Assembly (NCBI GenBank): GCA_030043505.1
Contig: JASHXN010000162.1
Coordinates: forward strand, 1-5,327
Origin: Thermoplasmata archaeon
GTDB taxonomy: Archaea > Thermoplasmatota > Thermoplasmata > UBA184
Direction: 5' to 3'
DNA length: 5,327 nt
Part shown: positions 1 to 5,327 of the stretch, in pieces
How the letters are laid out: the number at the start of each line of letters is the position of its first letter
Numbering within the stretch: the stretch's first letter is position 1
Made by a program: the position numbers and the translations under genes
Notes under the pieces: model-generated
What the model saw: only the letters and a program-made list of their open reading frames with translations
The model's database searches: none
Told to the model about the DNA's origin: nothing

Positions 1-144
1 GTTGAGGACATAGGGCGTCGGCGCGTAGGTGGTAGTGTTGTTCGAACCACCTCCATTGCCGCTGCCAGACTCCGACGCAGCGGCGGTAGGGATCTGGAAA
101 CTGAGGGCCATCAAGGCGGCGCAGAAAACCGAGATCGCGACCAG
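1..144 (-). CDS. Secreted or surface protein, N-terminal fragment (partial)
   Basis: The minus-strand frame is open to the left edge. It reads through a hydrophobic stretch (LVAISVFCAALMALSF), then a polar, Ala-rich segment (QIPTAAAS), then a Gly/Ser/Asn/Thr-rich linker ending near YAPTPYVLN. This is the usual order of a Sec signal peptide followed by a flexible linker in archaeal exported proteins. The mature domain lies outside the window, so no function can be given. The start is uncertain. The only ATG in frame is at 111-109, inside the hydrophobic core, with a TTG just before it. A CTG at 144-142 would keep the whole core and lies about 29 bases downstream of a weak TATA-like GTTATC (176-171). 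Codons further upstream would add a basic RFSRGR n-region, but no ATG, GTG or TTG is found there. The outer boundary given is the CTG. The fragment could also be a decayed gene. Confidence 0.5.
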   Translation of the reverse strand, partial: MVAISVFCAALMALSFQIPTAAASESGSGNGGGSNNTTTYAPTPYVLN

Positions 145-632
145 CCGGCCCCTCGAGAAGCGAGTGGGCCGATAACGCCAGCCTGATGGCGCGCTACACG
201 GCAGAGACCCGGCGGCTCCCGGACGACGGTCGACAGACTCGCGTGTTGACGGCTCGATCGCTCGTGCTAGCCCCTGACGTGCGCTTAGCGTGTGGACATC
301 GCTCCGCTCGGCGTCTCCCACGGTTTGCCCTCCAGGGCGCCCCGGGGTCCCGCACCACGGCGCGTCTCACGCCAGGATAAGTCCTCAAACCTTCAAAAGT
401 TGACGCTAACTTTCCGAGTTGGGTCCGCGCCGAATCTCGCTCTCCCGATCCTGGCACGAGGGTCCGCCCCGAGTATACGACCCGACCGGGAAAGGATCTT
501 TCGGCGATCATCCTCAAGGAGAGGCCGTTGCTGGCCAGTCACCGACGCCCACCGTTATAGGCCGACTGTGGCCAGCCTTGCCAGCCATCCCCGAGGGGTC
601 GGGACGTCCCCCGACTCTCGATCGTGGGAAGG
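145..632. other. Intergenic gap with several short inverted repeats, no convincing gene
   Basis: No reading frame here has family-like content. The open frames on both strands overlap each other, are Arg/Ser/Pro-rich and lack a plausible start context. The composition is less GC-biased than the coding regions. Visible structure: AAAGTT/AACTTT (396-401 with 408-413), GAAAG/CTTTC (490-494 with 498-502), an 11-pair stem with a two-base bulge (530-540 with 564-576), CCCC/GGGG (589-592 with 595-598) and GTCGGG/CCCGAC (598-603 with 610-615). TATA-like strings lie near 474 (GTATAC) and 554 (TTATAG). The gap may hold an unrecognised RNA or just the regulatory and trailer sequence of the flanking minus-strand genes. 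I do not recognise RNase P RNA, SRP RNA or 5S rRNA signatures. Confidence 0.45.
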
Positions 633-706
633 TGCCGCGGGCCGGGCTTGAACCGGCGGCTTCAAGATCTTCAGTCTTGCACTCTCCCAAACTGAGTTAC
701 CGCGGC
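633..706 (-). tRNA. tRNA-Phe (anticodon GAA)
   Basis: The minus strand folds into a complete 74-base cloverleaf. The acceptor stem GCCGCGG/CCGCGGC is fully paired. The D stem is ACTC/GAGT and the anticodon stem is CAAGA/TCTTG around the loop CTGAAGA. The variable loop has five bases, and the T stem GCCGG/CCGGC encloses TTCAAGC. The anticodon GAA (plus-strand 670-672) reads Phe codons, and the discriminator is A. The discriminator is followed by CCT, so the CCA end is not encoded and must be added after transcription, as is common in archaea. There is no intron. One small oddity is A10-U25 closing the D stem, where G10-C25 is usual. The gene is transcribed away from topA and has its own TATA box 26-31 bases upstream. 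Confidence 0.97.
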
Positions 707-722
707 GCAGCGGCCATCACGA

Positions 723-744
723 CCGGCCCGGTATAAAGGGCCGG
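723..744. repeat. Inverted repeat flanking the TATA box
   Basis: CCGGCCC at 723-729 is matched by its exact reverse complement GGGCCGG at 738-744, with an eight-base spacer that contains the TATA element. The symmetry could be an operator for a dimeric regulator, or chance in GC-rich DNA. A factor bound to both arms would block access to the TATA box. There is no T-tract, so it does not look like a terminator. Confidence 0.55.
732..737 (-). promoter_or_regulatory. TATA box of the tRNA-Phe gene
   Basis: TTTATA on the minus strand lies 26-31 bases upstream of the first base of the tRNA, the standard distance between an archaeal TATA box and the start of transcription. The box sits in the loop of an inverted repeat (723-729 with 738-744), which is unusual. 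Read on the plus strand, the same bases give TATAAA. A start about 113 bases before topA is therefore also possible, but this is only an inference. Confidence 0.75.
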
Positions 745-847
745 CCGCCCCCGACGCGGCTCGCGCGCGACCCCTCCGCTCGCTGGCCCCGGCCGAACGC
801 GCGCGCTCACGTTCAGGACCCGGTCGCGCCCCGCCGCGTCCCGTCGG

Positions 848-857
848 CTTATCTACG
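848..857 (+). promoter_or_regulatory. Possible TATA-like element upstream of topA
   Basis: CTTATCTACG is the only AT-containing patch in the very GC-rich 120 bases before topA. Its centre is about 19 bases before the ATG at 871 and about 31 before the ATG at 883. With the usual spacing of about 26 bases, transcription would start near 877. That would favour translation from 883 with a leader of a few bases. The match to a TATA consensus is weak, and the plus-strand TATAAA at 732-737 is an alternative. Confidence 0.35.
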
Positions 858-870
858 CGGCTCCGCCTAA

Positions 871-3372
871 ATGGCGGTCCGCATGCGCACGCTCGTCGTC
901 GCGGAGAAGTTCAACACCGCGCTCCGCATCGCCGTCGTTCTCTCCGACGGCCGGATGAAGCGGACCCGGGTCGGGGGGACCCCCGTCTTCGAGTTCGAAC
1001 GCGACGGCGGCCTGTGGGCCGTCGTCGGGCTGCGCGGGCACATCGTCGAGCTCGACTACCCGAAGGAGTTCGGCGAGTGGTCGCTGGAGACGCTGCCGCG
1101 GCTGCTCGAAGCGGTCCCCGACAAGCGCGTCACGGAGCCGGGGATCGTCCACACCCTCGAGGAGATCGTCCGCGGTTTCGAACGCGTCATCATCGCGACC
1201 GATTTCGACCGGGAGGGCGAGCTGATCGGACTCGAGTGCCTCGCCCTGCTCCAAAAGGTCCACCCGACGATCCAGGTGAAGCGCGCCCGCTACAGCGCGC
1301 TCACGCGGGACGTCATCGAACAGAGCTTCCTGAACCTCGCCGACGTCGACCGCGCGCTCGCCGAGGCCGGCGAAGCGCGGCAGGAGATCGACCTCGCGTG
1401 GGGCGCCGTCCTCACCCGCTATCTGTCGCTCACGTCCGGCCAGCGGGGGAGAAGTTTCCTCTCCGCCGGTCGCGTCCAGACCCCGACGCTCGCGTTGCTC
1501 GTCGAGCGCGACCAGGAGATCAAGGAGTTCCAGCCGAAGCCGTTCTGGCAGATCGGCGCGACCGGGACCCACGACGGCGTCTCGTTCTCGCTCCGTCACG
1601 AGCACGGGACGTGGGACGTGAAGGCGGACGCCGAGGCGGTCTTCGCGAAGGTCGGGACGGCCCGGTCGGGAACCGTCCGCGCCTTCCAGGAGGAGGAGAC
1701 GAAGCGGAGACCCCCGATCCCGTTCTCCACGACGCTGTTCGTCGCGGAGGCGACGCGGCTCGGGATCGGAGCCGCGCAGGCGATGCGGCACGCCGAGGAC
1801 CTCTACACCCAAGGATTGATCAGTTACCCGCGGACGGACAACACGGTCTATCCCCGAGGGCTCGGGCTGCGCACGCTCGTCGAGAAGTTCCGGGAAGGGC
1901 CGTTCGCCGAAGCGGCCGAGTACGTGCTCACCCAGCCGTCGTTCCATCCGTCCCGGGGGCGGACGGAGACGACCGACCACCCGCCGATCTATCCGACGGC
2001 GGCCGTGGACCCGAAGAAGCTGCGTCCCGAACCGGCCCGGTTGTACGAGCTGGTCGTCCGTCGCTTCCTGGCGTCGGTCGCTCCCGACGCGATCGGCTGG
2101 CGCAGGACCACGACGGTCGAGGTCGGCGGCGAGGCGTTCAACGGGGAAGGGAAGCAGACGACCGAACCCGGTTGGTACCGCGTCTACCCGTACTCTCAAC
2201 CGGAGGAGGCTCCGATGCCGGTCCTCGAGGTCGGGAAGCCGGTCGTCATCGAGTCGGTGGAGCTCCTCGAGGACCGGACGAAGCCGCCCCGCCGGTTCAC
2301 GCAAGGTTCGCTCATCCAGGAGATGGAAAAGCTCGGCCTCGGCACCAAGAGCACCCGCCACGACGTGCTGCAGAAGCTGTTCGACCGGCGGTACGTGACG
2401 CAGCGGCAGCTGGAGCCGACGTCGACCGGGATCGCGGTGACGGAGGCGCTGCGCGAGCACGCGCCGCTGATCACGCGGCCGGAGATGACGCACCGGCTCG
2501 AAGAGGACATGGAGCTCGTCGCCGAGTCGAAGAAACCGAAGGGAGACGTCCTGAGCGAGTCGCGCGACATGCTGCGGGAGGCGTACGCGCTGCTCTCCGC
2601 CAACACCTCCGGGGTGAAGGAGACGCTCGGTACGGCGCTCGACCGCCAGCACTTCGTCGGTCCGTGCGTCAAGTGCGGCGGGGCGCTGCGTCTCGCCCGG
2701 AGCCCGCGGGGGGCTCGCTGGGTCCAGTGCGTCAACAATCCCGCGACCTGTCCAGCGACGTACTCGTTGCCCGCCGCCGGCTTCATCGAGCCGGCGCCCG
2801 AGTTCCTCTGCGGGACCTGCAAGGTCCCGCGGGTCAAGATCGTCTTCCGGGGTCAGCGGCCCGACCTCTACTGCATCAACCCGGAGTGCGCGGAGCACCA
2901 CCGGGCGTTCCGCATCGGCGTCTGCCCCACGTGCGGCAGTCCGCTTCAGATCCGGTACTCGTTCGCCGGCAAACGCTTCGTCGGATGCATGGGCTATCCG
3001 AACTGCCGGGTGACGTACCCGCTGCCGCAACGGGGGAAGCTGGAGAAGGACCAGCCGCCGTGCCCGGTCTGCCGCGCGCCGGTCGTCACCGCCATCGAAG
3101 CCGGTCGACCCCCGTGGACGCTCTGCATCAATCCGGCGTGCCCGACGCGGCAGAAGAAGGAGAAGCCCGCGAAGGCCGAAGGCGAGGGGGCGGCCGGGGC
3201 CGCGAAGGCTCCCTCCGCAAGGCGCGCCCGCACGGCGGGTACCACGGCGAAGCCCCGCGCCGCCGCGAAGCCACGCGCACCGCGGGCCCGGAAGAGCCGG
3301 GCCGAACCGGCGTCCGCGGACGTGACCGAAGCGCCCGCGGCCGCGCCCCCGGCGCCGCGCTCCGAGACGTAG
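871..3372 (+). CDS. topA: DNA topoisomerase I, type IA, archaeal form with four zinc motifs
   Basis: This enzyme relaxes negatively supercoiled DNA by cutting one strand through a 5'-phosphotyrosine link, passing the other strand and resealing. The TOPRIM domain opens with LVVAEK (E12) and carries ATDFDREGE, giving D111, D113 and E115 for Mg binding. SAGRVQTPTL lies at 198-207. The catalytic tyrosine is Y319 in SYPRTD. TDHPPIYPT (368-376) and GLGTKSTR (489-496) follow, both conserved in the family. Four Cys4 motifs come next: C599/602/620/627, C647/650/668/673, C685/688/706/712 and C731/734/752/757. Residues 761-833 are a Lys/Arg/Ala/Pro-rich, probably disordered tail. The 833 residues appear complete. 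The start is 871 (MAVRM) or 883; the latter begins MRTLVVAEK like most family members and fits the weak TATA box better. Numbering here uses 871. No reverse-gyrase helicase is fused to it. Confidence 0.97.
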   Translation: MAVRMRTLVVAEKFNTALRIAVVLSDGRMKRTRVGGTPVFEFERDGGLWAVVGLRGHIVELDYPKEFGEWSLETLPRLLEAVPDKRVTEPGIVHTLEEIVRGFERVIIATDFDREGELIGLECLALLQKVHPTIQVKRARYSALTRDVIEQSFLNLADVDRALAEAGEARQEIDLAWGAVLTRYLSLTSGQRGRSFLSAGRVQTPTLALLVERDQEIKEFQPKPFWQIGATGTHDGVSFSLRHEHGTWDVKADAEAVFAKVGTARSGTVRAFQEEETKRRPPIPFSTTLFVAEATRLGIGAAQAMRHAEDLYTQGLISYPRTDNTVYPRGLGLRTLVEKFREGPFAEAAEYVLTQPSFHPSRGRTETTDHPPIYPTAAVDPKKLRPEPARLYELVVRRFLASVAPDAIGWRRTTTVEVGGEAFNGEGKQTTEPGWYRVYPYSQPEEAPMPVLEVGKPVVIESVELLEDRTKPPRRFTQGSLIQEMEKLGLGTKSTRHDVLQKLFDRRYVTQRQLEPTSTGIAVTEALREHAPLITRPEMTHRLEEDMELVAESKKPKGDVLSESRDMLREAYALLSANTSGVKETLGTALDRQHFVGPCVKCGGALRLARSPRGARWVQCVNNPATCPATYSLPAAGFIEPAPEFLCGTCKVPRVKIVFRGQRPDLYCINPECAEHHRAFRIGVCPTCGSPLQIRYSFAGKRFVGCMGYPNCRVTYPLPQRGKLEKDQPPCPVCRAPVVTAIEAGRPPWTLCINPACPTRQKKEKPAKAEGEGAAGAAKAPSARRARTAGTTAKPRAAAKPRAPRARKSRAEPASADVTEAPAAAPPAPRSET

Positions 3373-3393
3373 CGACGGGCCGAACCTCCGTCG
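3373..3393 (+). other. Small hairpin directly after the topA stop
   Basis: CGACGG (3373-3378) pairs with CCGTCG (3388-3393) across a nine-base loop, starting at the base after the topA stop. No T-run follows, so a terminator role is weak. It could be an mRNA-end structure or chance in GC-rich sequence. Confidence 0.2.
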
Positions 3394-3426
3394 GACGGCG
3401 GGCGTTGCGTCACCTCGCGCCGCGCG

Positions 3427-3433
3427 TTAAATA
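3427..3433 (+). promoter_or_regulatory. TATA box of the creatininase-uvrA unit
   Basis: TTAAATA stands out from GC-rich flanks in the 82-base gap after topA. Its centre is 25 bases before the GTG at 3455, so transcription should start at or next to the start codon. That implies a leaderless mRNA and a promoter independent of topA. An AGGA at 3450-3453 is only one base from the GTG, too close to act as a ribosome binding site. Confidence 0.75.
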
Positions 3434-3454
3434 CGGACCCCCGCTCCTCAGGAC

Positions 3455-4177
3455 GTGCCGACAGCCGTACGGCTCCTCGAGCTCGATTCGCGCTCGCTCG
3501 AGCACCGGCTCCGAGCGAATCCGCTCGTCGTGCTTCCCGTCGGCGCCCTCGAAGCGCACGGCCCCCATCTTCCGCTGGGCGCGGACCAGATCCAGGCGGA
3601 GGCGACCGCCGTGGCGCTCGCCGAGCGGCTGGACGCCCTCGTCGCGCCTACCGTCCCGTACGGGAGCGCTCCGGCGGCGCGCCGGTTCCCCGGAACGGTC
3701 TCCCTCTCGATGACCGAGTTGGGGGCGTACGTCGAAGGGGTCCTCTCCGAACTCGTCCGGATGGGTGCCCGCCGACTGCTCGTGCTCTCCGGGCACGGGG
3801 AACGGGGCCACATGGCCGCCCTGCGGGAGGCGGGGGACCGAACGATGCGGACCCACGCGAGCGCCCGGGTCGTGGTGCTGTGCGACTACGAGTTCGTCTA
3901 CGAGCTCCGGGGCAAGGAGGCGCCGTCGACCGACGGGCACGCCGGTCTCCTCGAAACGTCGCGCGTGCTCGCCCTGGCCCCGGCCACGGTCGGGTCGGCT
4001 CGACCGCAGGTCGAGTACCGGCACAGCCCGTTCGTTCCCGGGGCGGCGTCGGAGTCCGACTGGCCGGAGAGCGTCATCGGCGACACGCGGGGCGCCAACG
4101 CCGAGCTCGGTCGGAGGCTCCAGGCCCACGTCCTCGAACGCCTGACCGAGACCGTCCAGAGCCTGCTCCCCCCGTAG
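3455..4177 (+). CDS. Creatininase-family metal-dependent amidohydrolase
   Basis: This protein of about 240 residues belongs to the creatininase family (COG1402 type), cytosolic metalloenzymes that hydrolyse cyclic or linear amides. The family includes creatininase, the archaeal formamidopyrimidine-nucleotide deformylase ArfB of riboflavin/F420 synthesis, and the mycofactocin peptidase MftE. Visible metal-site motifs are [15 protein letters not shown] (E33, H35, D44), SGHGE (H114, E116) and [10 protein letters not shown] (H162, E167). The middle motif is usually NGHGGN. Here the Asn residues are lost and the H-x-E pattern resembles true creatininase, so the substrate cannot be assigned. The GTG start is chosen because a TATA box lies 25 bases upstream and the N-terminus then has family length. 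No signal peptide or membrane segment is seen. It probably forms an operon with uvrA, which begins eight bases after its stop. Family assignment is firm; the reaction is unknown. Confidence 0.92.
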   Translation: MPTAVRLLELDSRSLEHRLRANPLVVLPVGALEAHGPHLPLGADQIQAEATAVALAERLDALVAPTVPYGSAPAARRFPGTVSLSMTELGAYVEGVLSELVRMGARRLLVLSGHGERGHMAALREAGDRTMRTHASARVVVLCDYEFVYELRGKEAPSTDGHAGLLETSRVLALAPATVGSARPQVEYRHSPFVPGAASESDWPESVIGDTRGANAELGRRLQAHVLERLTETVQSLLPP

Positions 4178-4181
4178 AGGT
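4177..4181 (+). promoter_or_regulatory. Shine-Dalgarno site of uvrA
   Basis: GAGGT is complementary to the CCTCC-type 3' end of 16S rRNA and ends four bases before the uvrA GTG. Its first base is the last base of the creatininase stop codon. It fixes the uvrA start and shows that the internal gene of this unit is translated through a ribosome binding site, while the first gene appears leaderless. Confidence 0.6.
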
Positions 4182-4185
4182 CGTC

Positions 4186-5327
4186 GTGGCCGAACCGAAC
4201 GAAGCGATCCGCATTCGCGGCGCGCGCCAGCACAATCTCAAGAACGTCTCGCTCGACCTTCCGCGCGGGAAGTTCGTCGTCATCACCGGCGTCAGCGGCT
4301 CGGGGAAGTCGTCGCTGGCGTTCGACACGCTCTACGCCGAGGGCCAGCGCCGGTACATCGAGAGCCTCTCGTCGTACGCCCGGCAGTTCCTCGGTCAGAT
4401 GGACAAGCCGGACGTCGATTCGATCGAGGGCCTCTCGCCCGCGATCGCCATCGAGCAACGCGCCGGCAGTCGCAACCCCCGCTCGACCGTGGGGACGGTC
4501 ACCGAGATCTACGATTACCTGCGGCTGCTCTTCGCGCGCATCGGGACACCGCACTGCCCGAACGACGGGCAGGAGATCGCCCCCCAGTCGGTCGACCGGA
4601 TCGTGGAGGCGGTCCGCAGCGCGGCCGCCGGCGAGAAGGTCGATCTGCTCGCTCCGGTGGTCCGGGGGACGAAGGGGACGCACGTCGACGTGCTCGACCG
4701 GCTCCGCAAGGCCGGCTACCGTCGGTTCGTCGTCGACGGGGTCGAGGTCCGCCTCCCCGGCCGGGAGATCCGCCTCGGCAAGAATCAGAAGCACACGATC
4801 GAGGTCGTCGTCGACACGCTGGAGGTCACCGCCGAGGAGGCGACCCGCCTCGCCGAGTCGCTGGCGTCGGCCCGGGAGCTCGGCGACGGTCTCGTGATCG
4901 TCCGTCGGCCGGCCGGCGAGCGGACGACGTATTCGAGCCGCCGGGCGTGCCCAACGTGCGGCTTTTCGTTGGAAGAGCTGACCCCCCGGATGTTCTCGTT
5001 CAACAACCCGATCGGGGCGTGCCCGGAGTGCCTCGGGATCGGCGCGACGCTCCACGCCGACCCGGACCGCATCATCCCGGACAAGGACAAGACGCTCGGC
5101 CGCGGCATCGTCGTCTGGGGCCTGACCCCGGGGGGGGAGGGGCTGCGAAAGTTCGGGGCCGCGTTCGGATTCGACCTCCACCGGCCCGTCCGCGAGCTCT
5201 CGGAGAAGGGGTGGAAGGCGCTGATGTACGGCTCCGAGCGGAGCCTCGGCGCGGGCGCCCGCGGGCCGGCCCACTGGTGGTCGACCGGGTTCCTCAAGGA
5301 GGGCCTCGTCGCCGCCGTCGAACGGCG
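4186..5327 (+). CDS. uvrA: UvrABC excinuclease subunit A, N-terminal part (runs off right edge)
   Basis: UvrA is the damage-sensing ABC-type ATPase of nucleotide excision repair. As a dimer it loads UvrB onto distorted DNA, after which UvrC cuts. The visible 380 codons, of about 940 normally present, begin with the conserved [19 protein letters not shown] region. The first Walker A is GVSGSGKSS (35-43), followed by the family block [40 protein letters not shown] precedes the UvrB-binding region (roughly 120-245). The first zinc motif is C255-x2-C258-x20-C279-x2-C282 with [13 protein letters not shown]. The visible end lies in the insertion domain. The start is GTG behind a short GAGGT site. 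The second ATPase half lies beyond the window, and no frameshift is seen in the visible part. UvrABC is chiefly bacterial and patchy in archaea, where it is generally attributed to transfer. Base composition here matches the neighbours, so any transfer is old. Confidence 0.97.
   Translation, partial: MAEPNEAIRIRGARQHNLKNVSLDLPRGKFVVITGVSGSGKSSLAFDTLYAEGQRRYIESLSSYARQFLGQMDKPDVDSIEGLSPAIAIEQRAGSRNPRSTVGTVTEIYDYLRLLFARIGTPHCPNDGQEIAPQSVDRIVEAVRSAAAGEKVDLLAPVVRGTKGTHVDVLDRLRKAGYRRFVVDGVEVRLPGREIRLGKNQKHTIEVVVDTLEVTAEEATRLAESLASARELGDGLVIVRRPAGERTTYSSRRACPTCGFSLEELTPRMFSFNNPIGACPECLGIGATLHADPDRIIPDKDKTLGRGIVVWGLTPGGEGLRKFGAAFGFDLHRPVRELSEKGWKALMYGSERSLGAGARGPAHWWSTGFLKEGLVAAVER

Noticed and set aside
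39..47. GTTCGAACC resembling a tRNA T-loop
   Set aside because: No cloverleaf can be built around it. The bases encode the Ser/Asn-rich linker of the partial secreted protein on the minus strand.
186..736. Several overlapping open frames of 64-119 codons on both strands
   Set aside because: They overlap one another and the tRNA gene, are Arg/Ser/Pro-rich, and none has a credible start context or family resemblance.
853..3030. Open frame of about 725 codons on the minus strand, antisense to topA
   Set aside because: It is Arg/Leu/Asp/Pro-rich with no recognisable family motif and lies opposite a clear topoisomerase. Long antisense open frames are expected in high-GC coding DNA.
1014..3713. 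Open frame of about 899 codons on the plus strand in a second frame over topA
   Set aside because: Its translation is an extreme Arg/Ala/Pro mixture that runs through the end of topA into the next gene. It is a high-GC shadow of the real frame.
5129..5137. Run of G that might mark a frameshift in uvrA
   Set aside because: The uvrA frame reads TPGGEG through it and continues with sensible sequence, so the frame is intact.
3898..5274. Open frame of about 458 codons on the minus strand opposite the creatininase gene and uvrA
   Set aside because: It spans two well-supported plus-strand genes and has no coherent protein features.

Overview
The window is GC-rich DNA, most likely from an archaeon. 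Three features point that way. Genes are preceded by TATA-like boxes about 25-30 bases upstream rather than by bacterial -35/-10 pairs. One protein gene appears to start leaderless on GTG. The tRNA gene does not encode its 3' CCA. A high-GC lineage of Thermoplasmatota or another euryarchaeon would fit, but the exact lineage is an inference and cannot be fixed from this stretch alone.

Layout from left to right. Positions 1-144 (minus strand) hold the 5' end of a gene for an apparently secreted or surface protein. It has a signal-peptide-like segment followed by a Gly/Ser/Asn/Thr-rich linker, and it runs off the left edge. Positions 145-632 have no convincing gene but contain several small inverted repeats. 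Positions 633-706 (minus) are a complete tRNA-Phe(GAA) gene with its TATA box at 732-737. Positions 707-870 form the divergent promoter region between the tRNA and topA. Positions 871-3372 (plus) encode a complete type IA DNA topoisomerase I with four tetracysteine zinc motifs and a basic, low-complexity tail. After an 82-base gap with its own TATA box comes a leaderless creatininase-family amidohydrolase (3455-4177). Eight bases later, uvrA starts on a GTG behind a short Shine-Dalgarno sequence and runs off the right edge with 380 codons visible.

The plus-strand genes concern DNA topology (topA) and nucleotide excision repair (uvrA). The creatininase-family gene sits between them and is probably co-transcribed with uvrA. 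I see no CRISPR array, transposon, integrase, phage gene or defence system. The window looks like ordinary chromosomal housekeeping sequence. The points most worth following up are the TATA box nested in an inverted repeat, the creatininase-uvrA pairing, the topoisomerase tail and the hairpin-rich gap.
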